Shown here one piece after another: positions 1 to 6,227 of a stretch of 8,396 nucleotides of DNA. The stretch covers positions 1-8,396 of the forward strand of contig CAMOAP010000002.1 of assembly GCA_946577115.1 (NCBI GenBank). The letters are read 5' to 3'. Position 1 is the first letter of the stretch; the number at the start of each line of letters is the position of its first letter. The DNA comes from an uncultured Acholeplasmataceae bacterium. Its GTDB lineage: Bacteria; Bacillota_I; Bacilli_A; Acholeplasmatales; Acholeplasmataceae. Position numbers and translations under genes: made by a program. The notes under the pieces are model-generated. The model was given only the letters and a program-made list of their open reading frames with translations, had not been told where the DNA came from and did not search any database.

Positions 1-48
1 ACCCAATTTATACATTTTTATTTTTTTATTTTGTGATAAAATTTTGTA

Positions 49-76
49 TTGAACAAATTAAAAAAAATAATAAAAT
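49..76 (+). promoter_or_regulatory. Candidate sigma-70 promoter upstream of rny
   Basis: TTGAAC at 49-54 resembles a -35 box (4 of 6 bases). TAAAAT at 71-76 resembles a -10 box (5 of 6), and the spacer is 16 nt. Transcription would start near 83, giving a leader of roughly 160 nt before the short upstream ORF and about 210 nt before rny. In DNA this A/T-rich such matches arise by chance, so this is only the best candidate I see in the spacer. Confidence 0.35.
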
Positions 77-128
77 TTCCAACCCATCCAATTCAAAATT
101 AATTATCAATATTTAAAAATCAAACTTA

Positions 129-148
129 TTTATCGTTTTAATGATAAA
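129..148 (+). repeat. Small inverted repeat in the rny leader
   Basis: TTTATC (129-134) and GATAAA (143-148) are reverse complements around an 8-nt loop. The right arm is also the first word of a motif that recurs upstream of miaA (143-200 and 2692-2754). The stem has only one G-C pair, so it is weak as RNA. It could equally be a protein-binding dyad or chance. Confidence 0.2.
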
Positions 149-200
149 ATTGCATCAAAACATCTATTTTCTCTGTTTTTTTATTGTTTTGTTTTGCATT
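143..200 (+). repeat. Upstream motif block, copy A (also before miaA)
   Basis: Ordered words GATAAA (143), GCATCAAAA (152), ATTTTCT (166), TATTGTTTT (182) and TTTGCATT (193) recur in the same order upstream of miaA at 2692-2754, with different spacing. Copy A ends 44 nt before the upstream ORF and 91 nt before rny. The 9-base word containing GCATC is the least trivial match. It may be a shared regulatory element or coincidence in A/T-rich spacer. Confidence 0.3.
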
Positions 201-232
201 ACAAATCATTAAACTAAATTCAAAAAGAAAAA

Positions 233-266
233 GAGGTAAAACAATGATTTCATATTTGTTAACCTC
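233..266 (+). promoter_or_regulatory. Possible hairpin masking the upstream-ORF ribosome site
   Basis: GAGGT (233-237), the Shine-Dalgarno core of the short ORF starting at 244, is complementary to ACCTC (262-266) inside that ORF. AAC (240-242) can also pair with GTT (258-260). The fold leaves the ATG in a loop of about 15 nt with a 2x1 internal loop. The CCTCC at 263-267 is itself an anti-Shine-Dalgarno-like sequence. Translation through the ORF would open the fold. This is a structural inference from complementarity, not a computed fold. Confidence 0.35.
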
Positions 267-291
267 CCCAAAAGAAAGGTATCAAGGATAA
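244..291 (+). CDS. Putative 15-aa leader peptide coupled to rny
   Basis: ATG at 244 follows a good Shine-Dalgarno sequence (AGAGG, 232-236, spacing 7) and opens a 15-codon frame, [15 protein letters not shown], ending in TAA at 289-291. The last base of that stop is the first base of the ATG at 291, where the rny frame can begin. This TAATG overlap is the arrangement used for translational coupling, in which a terminating ribosome restarts on the next gene. The peptide resembles no family I know. It shows no run of one amino acid that would suggest classical attenuation, although the CCTCCCC stretch inside it may pause or fold. It is probably cis-acting if real; it may also be a chance ORF. 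Confidence 0.4.
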   Translation: MISYLLTSPKERYQG

Positions 292-1877
292 TGAAAGATG
301 CTTCTTGGAGAGATCATTGTACAATGGGTTTTTGTCTTTTTATTTTGGCTTTAATTTGTGGATCAATTATCGGATATTTTTTGTATTCTTTTTTTAATCA
401 AAAGAAATTAGAAGAAAAAAAACAAGCATTTGATAACAAACTAAGAGAAAAAGAAAAAGATTTGCAAAAACGCGAACAAGAAATGATGCGTAATGCCAAA
501 ATAGAAATAGCTTTTTTAAGACAAAAATTAGAACTGGATTTAGAACAAAGAACTAACATAATTGTTGATTTAGAATCCAAAAATAACCGTCGTGAAGAAT
601 TGCTTAACAATAGAACTGAGAGTCTAAATAAAAGAGAAGAGCATTTAGATTCTGAACAACAAATAATTAGCCGCGCTAAAAAAAACCTAGAACAACAAAT
701 CAAAGAACAAGAAACAATTTTAAACACACAAAAACAACAATTAGAAAAAATAGCTTCCTTAACGCAAAATCAAGCCAGACAAATTATAATGAAAGAAACA
801 AAAGACCAAACCACTTATGAAATGATGTCATATATTAAACAAGAAGAAGAAAAAGCCAAAAGCGAAGCATCCAAAAAAGCCAAAACTCTTTTAGTTTTAG
901 CGATGCAAAAATATGCCGGCGATATTACAGGAGAAAAAAATATTAGTGTTGTCAATATTCCTAATGAAGATATGAAAGGGCGGATTATTGGACGTCAGGG
1001 CAGAAATATTAAGTCTTTGGAAGTTTTAACTGGAGTAGACTTAATTATTGATGAGTCCCCTTGCACCGTTATTTTAAGTAGTTTTGACCCCATTAGAAGA
1101 GAAATTGCCAAAAAAACTTTAGAATTTTTAGTATCTGATGGAAGAATTCATCCTTCTCGCATCGAAAAAGCCTTAGAAACTTCAACCATAGAAGTAGACA
1201 ATTTTATTAAAGAAATCGGTGAAGAAGCTGCTTTTATTACTAAAATCGGCGAAGTTCACACCGACTTAATTAAAATTTTGGGGAAACTGCACTTCCGTAT
1301 TAGTTACAGTCAAAATGTTTTAAAACATTCTTTGGAAGTTGCTTTTTTAGCTGGTAAACTTGCCTCTGAAATTGGCGAAAATGAAATTCTTGCAAGAAGA
1401 GCAGGGCTTTTTCATGACATCGGTAAAGCTCTAGACCACGAAATGGAAGGAAGCCACGTAGAAATTGGTGTTTCTATTGCTTCCAAATACAAAGAAAAAA
1501 AAGAAGTTATTGATGCTATTGCCTCTCATCATGAAGACCAAGAACCTCAATCAATTATCGCTGTTTTAGTTGCAATAGCAGACACTTTATCTTCCGCTAG
1601 ACCAGGAGCCAGAAAAGAATCAGTAGAAAACTACATTCAAAGACTAACCAAATTAGAAACTATTGCCAATGCAACAGAAGGAGTTGCTAAATCTTATGCT
1701 ATTCAAGCTGGACGCGAAATTCGTGTTATTGTTGAACCAGACAAAATCGCAGACAATTTTATTTTCCAAACTGCTCGCACCATTAAAGAACAAATTGAAA
1801 AATATATTAGTTATAATGGCGTTATCAAAGTTACTGTTATAAGAGAAACGAGAGCTGTGGAAATGGCTAAATTATAA
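291..1877 (+). CDS. rny: Ribonuclease Y (RNase Y)
   Basis: RNase Y is the membrane-anchored endoribonuclease that initiates mRNA decay and processing in low-GC Gram-positive bacteria. The 528-residue product has the full family layout. A hydrophobic N-terminal anchor lies at about 12-34. A long charged coiled coil runs from about 36 to 200. The KH RNA-binding domain is around 217-285, with GRQG at 234-237. The HD metal-dependent nuclease domain has His346, the His375-Asp376 pair, His413/His414 and Asp431. The C-terminus ([13 protein letters not shown]) matches the B. subtilis ending closely. Two starts are possible. ATG 291 overlaps the stop of the short upstream ORF. ATG 324 (residue 12) has GGAGAG at 307-312 in front and would give 517 residues, nearer the B. 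subtilis length of about 520, with the anchor at the very N-terminus. ymdB follows after 24 bp, as in B. subtilis, so the two are probably co-transcribed. Confidence 0.96.
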   Translation: MKDASWRDHCTMGFCLFILALICGSIIGYFLYSFFNQKKLEEKKQAFDNKLREKEKDLQKREQEMMRNAKIEIAFLRQKLELDLEQRTNIIVDLESKNNRREELLNNRTESLNKREEHLDSEQQIISRAKKNLEQQIKEQETILNTQKQQLEKIASLTQNQARQIIMKETKDQTTYEMMSYIKQEEEKAKSEASKKAKTLLVLAMQKYAGDITGEKNISVVNIPNEDMKGRIIGRQGRNIKSLEVLTGVDLIIDESPCTVILSSFDPIRREIAKKTLEFLVSDGRIHPSRIEKALETSTIEVDNFIKEIGEEAAFITKIGEVHTDLIKILGKLHFRISYSQNVLKHSLEVAFLAGKLASEIGENEILARRAGLFHDIGKALDHEMEGSHVEIGVSIASKYKEKKEVIDAIASHHEDQEPQSIIAVLVAIADTLSSARPGARKESVENYIQRLTKLETIANATEGVAKSYAIQAGREIRVIVEPDKIADNFIFQTARTIKEQIEKYISYNGVIKVTVIRETRAVEMAKL

Positions 1878-1901
1878 TCCACCAAAGGAGATAATTAATT
1901 C

Positions 1902-2663
1902 ATGAAAATAATGTTTATTGGAGATATTTACGGAAACCCAGGAATTAGTTATTTTGCCGAAAAAGTGGGTTTTTTAAAAGAAACTTACAAACCCAATATC
2001 ATTATTGCCAATGCTGAAAACGCTGATAATGGAAAAGGTTTAAGTTTTAAAATTTATAAAAAATTACAAAAATTAGGTGTTGATTTGATGACTATGGGAA
2101 ACCATGTTTGGAAAAATAAACAAATTAAAAATTTTATTGACAAATCAAATGTAATTCGTCCCATTAATGACACTCAAGAATTAGGACAAGGTTATAAAAT
2201 TATTGATTGCAAAGATAAAAAAATTTTAGTTATGAATGCTTTAGGACGTGTTTTTATTAACCCCAAATTGCATTGCCCTTTCAAAACTATTGATAATGTT
2301 TTGGAACAAAATAAAACTAAATATGATTTTTCTTTTTTGGATTTTCACGCCGAAGCTACTAGTGAAAAAATTGCTTTAACTCATTATTTTGATGGCAGAA
2401 TTGATGCTATTGTAGGTACTCACACCCACGTCCAAACTAATGATGAACGCCTTTTCCCCCATAACACTCTTTATATTTCTGATGCAGGAATGACAGGAGC
2501 CAAAGATGGTGTTATTGGTAAAGAAAAACAACCTATAATTCAATCTTTTTTAGGAAAACGTGTTGTTTCAAGACCTAATGCCGAAGGAAAAAGACAATTA
2601 AACGGTTTGCTTGTGACTCTTAAACCTCGTAAAACTATTGAAAAAATTAATTTATCAGAATGA
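1902..2663 (+). CDS. ymdB: YmdB-family metallophosphoesterase / cyclic-nucleotide phosphodiesterase
   Basis: The 253-residue protein belongs to the YmdB (TIGR00282-type) calcineurin-like phosphoesterases. In B. subtilis YmdB is a dinuclear-metal phosphodiesterase acting on cyclic nucleotides; it affects the choice between motility and biofilm and influences RNA levels. The metal-site residues are all present: Asp8 (FIGDIYGNPG), Glu39-Asn40 (NAEN), Asn67-His68 (MGNHVW), His149 (DFHAEATSEK), His174 and His176 (GTHTHVQT). An active enzyme is therefore expected. It is slightly shorter than the B. subtilis protein (about 264), mostly at the C-terminus. AAAGGAG at 1884-1890 lies 11 nt before the ATG. 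The gene follows rny by 24 bp, and the stop is TGA, useful evidence that UGA is not Trp here. The family call is secure, but its role in a wall-less obligate parasite without flagella or biofilm is unknown. Confidence 0.93.
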   Translation: MKIMFIGDIYGNPGISYFAEKVGFLKETYKPNIIIANAENADNGKGLSFKIYKKLQKLGVDLMTMGNHVWKNKQIKNFIDKSNVIRPINDTQELGQGYKIIDCKDKKILVMNALGRVFINPKLHCPFKTIDNVLEQNKTKYDFSFLDFHAEATSEKIALTHYFDGRIDAIVGTHTHVQTNDERLFPHNTLYISDAGMTGAKDGVIGKEKQPIIQSFLGKRVVSRPNAEGKRQLNGLLVTLKPRKTIEKINLSE

Positions 2664-2681
2664 AATAAAATTTGTTTTATT
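2664..2681 (+). terminator. A/T-only hairpin just after ymdB
   Basis: AATAAAA (2664-2670) and TTTTATT (2675-2681) form a perfect 7-bp stem with loop TTTG, starting at the base after the ymdB stop. It has no G-C pair and no T-run follows, so it is a poor intrinsic terminator. It may instead act as a 3' stabilising structure or mean nothing. Confidence 0.25.
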
Positions 2682-2691
2682 AAAACTAATC

Positions 2692-2754
2692 GATAAAGCA
2701 TCAAAATTATTTTCTGTATTGTTTTAAACTTTTTTGTTTTTAAAACTTTGCATT
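2692..2754 (+). repeat. Upstream motif block, copy B (also before rny)
   Basis: GATAAAGCATCAAAA (2692-2706) is followed by ATTTTCT (2709), TATTGTTTT (2717) and TTTGCATT (2747). The same words occur in the same order at 143-200, upstream of rny. In copy A there is a 3-base insertion between GATAAA and GCATCAAAA, and the later spacings differ. Copy B ends 73 nt before the miaA start. It may be a common control element of two transcription units. Confidence 0.3.
2721..2746 (+). terminator. Possible weak terminator hairpin between ymdB and miaA
   Basis: GTTTTAAA (2721-2728) pairs with TTTAAAAC (2739-2746), an 8-bp stem with one G-C pair at its base and a T-rich 10-nt loop. A T-rich tail including a T7 run follows within about 15 nt. 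It overlaps the shared upstream motif. It could end the rny-ymdB transcript, but it is thermodynamically weak. Confidence 0.25.
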
Positions 2755-2789
2755 TTTTTATTTTATTCTGGTTTTTTAATTATTTAATA

Positions 2790-2797
2790 CCCCCCCC
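2790..2797 (+). repeat. C8 homopolymer tract upstream of miaA
   Basis: Eight consecutive C residues stand in a spacer made almost wholly of A and T, 30 nt before the miaA ATG. A -10-like TTTAAT at 2783-2788 sits immediately before it, which would place a transcription start within or next to the tract, though no convincing -35 box accompanies it. Tracts like this are prone to slipped-strand length change. A length change would alter leader spacing, not reading frame. Confidence 0.6.
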
Positions 2798-2810
2798 TAA
2801 ACACTTCTAC

Positions 2811-2822
2811 CCTTATAAAGGA
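2811..2822 (+). promoter_or_regulatory. miaA ribosome-binding site within a small inverted repeat
   Basis: AAAGGA at 2817-2822 is the Shine-Dalgarno sequence, 5 nt before the ATG at 2828. CCTT (2811-2814) is complementary to AAGG (2818-2821) across a 3-nt loop, so the site can fold on itself. A 4-bp stem is marginal. Confidence 0.45.
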
Positions 2823-2827
2823 AAATT

Positions 2828-3703
2828 ATGAAAAAAGTAATCGCTATTACAGGCCCTACTGCTTCAGGAAAAACTAGTCTTTCTATTAAAATAGCTAAAA
2901 AAATTAATGTAGAAATAATTAATTGCGATTCTCTTCAAATGTATCACAAATACGATATTGGAACTGCCAAAATAACTCTCGAAGAAGCCCAAGGAATTAA
3001 ACATCATCTTTTAGATTTCCTTGCTCCTGGCACAAATTACAGCATTTATTATTTTCAAAAAGATGCACGCAAAAAAATCGAAGAAATACCCCTTCCTTTA
3101 TTTGTGGGCGGTAGCGGGCTTTATCTTAAATCAGCTATTTTTGATTATGAATTAACTCCTAAATCTTTGTTTTTGCCGCCTATTTCTTTACCTAAAATAG
3201 AAAATATGGTTGATTTTATTAAACAAAAAGACCCTCAATTAATTGCAAACCTAGATTTAAAAAATCCTCGTCGCATCCTAAGTGCTTATCAAGATTTACT
3301 TGCAGGAACTTTAAGGTCACAAAAAAATAAAAAACACAATCCTCTATATTCTTCACTCATTTTTTATCTCGATATTGATAAACAAATTTTGAAAAAAAGA
3401 GTTATTTTAAGATTGGAACAAATGTTAAAACAAGGTTTTATAGAAGAAGTTCACCAAATTCAAACTCATTTTCCAAACGCTAATTTTAATATTATTGGTT
3501 ATCGCGAAATTAAAGCTTTATTAGAAGGAAAAATAACTTTAGACCAAGCCAAAACTTTAATTATTCAAAAAACTATGCAATATGCCAAACGCCAAAAAAC
3601 TTGGTTTAAAAATCAAATTAATCCCATCATTCTAGACGCCTTATCCCCTGATTTAGAAAAAACCGCCATTTGCCTTATTAACAATTTTTTAAAAACTGAT
3701 TAA
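2828..3703 (+). CDS. miaA: tRNA dimethylallyltransferase MiaA
   Basis: MiaA transfers a dimethylallyl group to N6 of adenine 37 in tRNAs that read codons starting with U, stabilising anticodon pairing. The 291-residue protein begins MKKVIAITGPTASGKT, with a P-loop at Gly9-Thr16. Asp34-Ser35-Leu36-Gln37 is the conserved DSxQ motif that positions the tRNA A37 substrate, followed by DIGTAK (43-48). GGSGLYL (94-100) and NPRRIL (146-151) are further family signatures. IGYREIKALLEG (223-234) and the C-terminal YAKRQKTWF (252-260) complete the fold. It is about 20 residues shorter than B. subtilis MiaA, largely in the inserted helical domain after residue 110, which is common in reduced genomes. AAAGGA lies 5 nt before the ATG. 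efp follows after 52 bp with no evident terminator, so co-transcription is likely. Confidence 0.95.
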   Translation: MKKVIAITGPTASGKTSLSIKIAKKINVEIINCDSLQMYHKYDIGTAKITLEEAQGIKHHLLDFLAPGTNYSIYYFQKDARKKIEEIPLPLFVGGSGLYLKSAIFDYELTPKSLFLPPISLPKIENMVDFIKQKDPQLIANLDLKNPRRILSAYQDLLAGTLRSQKNKKHNPLYSSLIFYLDIDKQILKKRVILRLEQMLKQGFIEEVHQIQTHFPNANFNIIGYREIKALLEGKITLDQAKTLIIQKTMQYAKRQKTWFKNQINPIILDALSPDLEKTAICLINNFLKTD

Positions 3704-3755
3704 ATAATTAAACCAACGAAAAACAATTCAAAAAACTAAGAAAGTAATTAGAAAT

Positions 3756-4325
3756 ATGATTAATACAAATGATTTTAAAATTGGACAAACCATTAAATTC
3801 AATAACCACATTTATCAAATCCTAGAATTTTTACACGTTAAACCTGGCAAAGGTGCTGCATTTGTAAGAACCAAATTAAGAAACCTAAGAACAGGTAGTG
3901 TCATTGACTATACTTTTAACGCTGGTATCAAAGTGCAACCTGCCTTAATTACTAAAATTAAGATGCAATTTCTTTATGCTTTGGAAGATGATTATATCTT
4001 CATGAATACTCAAAATTACGAACAATTAGAAATTAACAAACATCAATTAAAAGATGTTCTTAAATATATTTATGAAGGGCTTTTAGTAGATATTATTTTT
4101 TATGAAAATAATGAAATTGTAGGTATCAGTTTACCTGATAAAATCTCTATTAAAGTATTTTACACCGAACCCGGAGCCAAAGGAGATACCAAAACTAACT
4201 CTTTAAAAGATGCCACTTTAGAAACAGGTTTAGTAATTAAAGTTCCTCTTTTTATCAATATTGGAGAAAAAATTATTATCAATACTGAAACAGGACTTTA
4301 TTTATCAAGAGACAACAATAAATAA
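3756..4325 (+). CDS. efp: Translation elongation factor P
   Basis: EF-P binds the ribosome between the P and E sites and helps form peptide bonds at polyproline stretches. The 189-residue product has the usual length and three beta-barrel domains. The N-terminal KOW-like domain ends in the loop VKPGKGAAF, whose tip Lys32 is the residue modified in B. subtilis (Lys32) and E. coli (Lys34). The middle OB domain and a C-terminal OB domain follow, with family signatures YTEPGAKGDT (136-145) and ATLETGLVIKVPLFI (153-167). The end, TGLYLSRDNNK, has a few extra residues beyond the usual terminal Arg region. The ribosome site is weak: AAGAAAG, about 11 nt before the ATG. No EF-P modification enzyme is encoded in this window. 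The gene follows miaA by 52 bp, and a 218-bp spacer with its own promoter comes after it. Confidence 0.96.
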   Translation: MINTNDFKIGQTIKFNNHIYQILEFLHVKPGKGAAFVRTKLRNLRTGSVIDYTFNAGIKVQPALITKIKMQFLYALEDDYIFMNTQNYEQLEINKHQLKDVLKYIYEGLLVDIIFYENNEIVGISLPDKISIKVFYTEPGAKGDTKTNSLKDATLETGLVIKVPLFINIGEKIIINTETGLYLSRDNNK

Positions 4326-4543
4326 AACACTTTATGTTTTTCATTTTTAAACTGATTTTTATTTTATCCACTACATTTTAGTCCTTTTCTTATGTTTTTT
4401 TATGAATTGTGTTTGTTAATTTATTTGTTTGTTATATAATTATAGGTAGTTCATGCTTTCTACATTTTGCCTTTATATAGTTTTTTTTGCTTTGAATTCA
4501 TTTATAAAAATTATAAAACAATAAAAAAAAGGATAATGATATT
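4326..4543 (+). other. Intergenic spacer between efp and the unknown membrane gene
   Basis: This 218-bp T-rich spacer holds a good promoter (4413-4440) and the ribosome site of the next gene (AAAAGGA, 4527-4533). At its left edge ATAAA (4322-4326) and TTTAT (4331-4335) can pair ahead of a short T-run, a very weak terminator candidate for efp. Three short hydrophobic frames occur (15 codons from 4334, 15 from 4392, 23 from 4453). Poly-T sequence yields such Phe/Leu/Ile frames by chance. I see no tRNA or other structured RNA. Confidence 0.5.
4413..4440 (+). promoter_or_regulatory. Promoter for the unknown gene-rbgA-topA unit
   Basis: TTGTTA (4413-4418, 4 of 6 bases of the -35 consensus) is followed after 16 nt by a perfect -10 box TATAAT (4435-4440). 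Transcription would start near 4447, giving a leader of about 97 nt before the GTG at 4544. This is the best sigma-70-type promoter in the window. Confidence 0.6.
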
Positions 4544-5308
4544 GTGTCTTTTTGGGAAAATTTTTTCAACATAACAAAACAATTTGCTTTTTTTAACACT
4601 TTCTTTATGGGCATTCTTTCTGGTGTTATTGCAAGCTCTTTTACTTATTGTCTTCTTTCTTTGCGAAGTGTGAAAAAAACTTTATCAGCTCATATACTAG
4701 AAAAAACAGATGTTAACCAACAAGAAATAATTAAATTAATTGAAGCTAAGAAAAAAGATTTTAAAGTTAAAATGAAAAAGGATAAAGGTAATTTTGGGGA
4801 TTTTTTGATAACTTCTATCCGAGAATTAATTTTAGAAATCTCAAGCCAATTTTATCCCAGTTCCAAATATCCCTATTTGGAACTTACCATTGATGAAAGT
4901 CTTATTTTGATGTTTTACATAAATCAAAGAGTTGACAAAGTATTCCAAAACAAAATTTTGAGAATGTTTCGAAAAATGACTTTAAAAAGAATCTTTATAA
5001 TTAGAGAAATGGTTGTTAAAAAAAACATGATTCAAAAGTATCAAAAAATTGCGAAATTAACTAATAATTTTAATAATATAAGAAATTTTTTTAATCCTTT
5101 TCATTGGTTTAAAAAAATAATTTTTGACAAACCCTTAGAACTAATTTATCAGCAAATAGGAGTTTCGTTGATTTCAATTACAGGAGAAGAAGTTTATAAA
5201 ATTTATAGTAAAAAGATTTTTGAAACTGAAGAAGACCTCGAAAAAGATCTAAAACAAGTTTTGGATGCTATCTCTAAAGTAAGCACAGATCAAAGTACAA
5301 AAGATTAA
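4544..5308 (+). CDS. Unrecognised single-pass membrane protein
   Basis: I do not recognise this 254-residue protein. One hydrophobic segment lies at about 17-40 (FFNTFFMGILSGVIASSFTY and on). Arg/Lys follow it (RSVKK, 41-45), suggesting the rest is cytoplasmic. The body is strongly helical and basic: a Lys-rich stretch at 68-82, a more conserved-looking block at 84-135 containing YPYLELTIDES (109-119), a second basic block at 137-175, and a final part at 195-245 containing ISITGEEVYKIYSKK ahead of an acidic amphipathic helix. There is no enzyme motif and no signal-peptidase site that I can see. The start is GTG at 4544, with AAAAGGA 10 nt upstream. An in-frame TAA at 4514-4516 rules out a much longer form. 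Met22 is an alternative but lacks a ribosome site. It has its own promoter and lies 19 bp before rbgA, so a link with ribosome assembly or the membrane is possible but unproven. The normal coding texture suggests it is a real gene. Confidence 0.8.
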   Translation: MSFWENFFNITKQFAFFNTFFMGILSGVIASSFTYCLLSLRSVKKTLSAHILEKTDVNQQEIIKLIEAKKKDFKVKMKKDKGNFGDFLITSIRELILEISSQFYPSSKYPYLELTIDESLILMFYINQRVDKVFQNKILRMFRKMTLKRIFIIREMVVKKNMIQKYQKIAKLTNNFNNIRNFFNPFHWFKKIIFDKPLELIYQQIGVSLISITGEEVYKIYSKKIFETEEDLEKDLKQVLDAISKVSTDQSTKD

Positions 5309-5327
5309 TTTTTACTTAAGAAAAGAA

Positions 5328-6227
5328 ATGGGTTTAATAATGAAAACATTTAATTGGTTTCCTGGTCATATGAAAAAAACTTTTGACCAAATTAAAAATA
5401 ATTTATCTTTGGTTGATATTGTTTTATTAATTTTGGATGCCAGAATTCCTCTGTCAAGCCTCCATTCTCAAATTTTTTCTTTAATTAACCAACGCCAAAA
5501 ACCACTCCTTATTTTGCTAAATAAATTTTCTTTAACTGATCCTTGTAAAATCAATAATTTTATCGCTAATTATCATAAAAAACAAATTCCTATTTTAACA
5601 ATTGACGCTATAAAATCACCTAAACTTCAAGAAATATATCAAAAAGCTTTAAAAACAATTAAAACCAATAACTCCTTTTTTAAATCTAAAAGGATAGCAA
5701 CTAAAACTCCCAACATTAAAGCTATGATTGTAGGAACTCCCAATGTTGGAAAATCAACTTTAATTAACAGCTTTGCCCAAAAAAAAGTTTTAAAAACAGC
5801 TAATTTAGCAGGAACTACAAAACGCATTCAATGGATTAATATTGCTAAACCTAATATACATTTTTTGGATACTCCAGGAGTTTTATGGCACAATTTTTCT
5901 GATCCTCGCATAAGTTGGGCATTAGCACTTGCAGGTTGTTTTAAAGATTCCATTTTACCTTTAGAAAAATTAGGCATTCATGCACTTTGTTATCTTATAA
6001 AATATTATGGAAATAATTTACAAAAACGCTTCAATTTAAACCAAAATGACTTATTAAACCCTAATTTAGTTGATATTATCGGACAAAAAAGAAATATTTA
6101 TAATAAAAATAAAAAAGTTGATCAATTTAGAGTTTATCAAATGTTATTGCAAGAAATAAGGCAAGGTAACTTAGGTAAATTAAATTTTGACTTAGATGTT
6201 TTATCCCTCTTTGAAAAACTTTTTTAA
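5328..6227 (+). CDS. rbgA: Ribosome biogenesis GTPase RbgA (YlqF)
   Basis: RbgA is a circularly permuted GTPase needed for a late step of 50S subunit assembly in B. subtilis. The 299-residue protein opens with NWFPGHMKK (9-17), the family's N-terminal signature. The GTPase motifs come in permuted order: G4 at 65-68 (NKFS), G5 region about 91-95, G1 P-loop GTPNVGKS at 136-143, G2 Thr163/Thr164 and G3 DTPG at 181-184. A C-terminal helical domain follows (about 195-299). The G4 motif is normally NKxD, and the Asp is replaced by Ser68 here. That is unusual because the Asp confers guanine specificity. ATG 5328 is 4 nt after a weak AGAAA. Met5 (5340) would match the B. subtilis start (MTIQWFPGHM) better but has no properly spaced ribosome site. 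The gene starts 19 bp after the unknown membrane gene and is probably co-transcribed with it. Confidence 0.93.
   Translation: MGLIMKTFNWFPGHMKKTFDQIKNNLSLVDIVLLILDARIPLSSLHSQIFSLINQRQKPLLILLNKFSLTDPCKINNFIANYHKKQIPILTIDAIKSPKLQEIYQKALKTIKTNNSFFKSKRIATKTPNIKAMIVGTPNVGKSTLINSFAQKKVLKTANLAGTTKRIQWINIAKPNIHFLDTPGVLWHNFSDPRISWALALAGCFKDSILPLEKLGIHALCYLIKYYGNNLQKRFNLNQNDLLNPNLVDIIGQKRNIYNKNKKVDQFRVYQMLLQEIRQGNLGKLNFDLDVLSLFEKLF

Noticed and set aside
3..116. Frame open from the window edge to TAA at 114-116, possible tail of an upstream gene
   Set aside because: There are 38 codons with no recognisable motif in pure A/T-rich sequence. It cannot be told from chance without the sequence before base 1.
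398..727. Open frame on the - strand opposite the rny coiled coil
   Set aside because: It is the antisense image of a Lys/Glu-rich repeat-like coding region, giving a Ser/Leu/Phe-rich peptide with no ribosome site or family likeness.
4536..4574. ATG at 4536 as the start of the unknown membrane gene or a separate peptide
   Set aside because: It is out of frame with the 254-residue protein, gives only 12 codons, and is too close (2 nt) to the AAAAGGA ribosome site that suits the GTG at 4544.
5639..5827. Open frame on the - strand inside rbgA
   Set aside because: It lies wholly opposite the conserved GTPase P-loop region. No independent evidence of coding.
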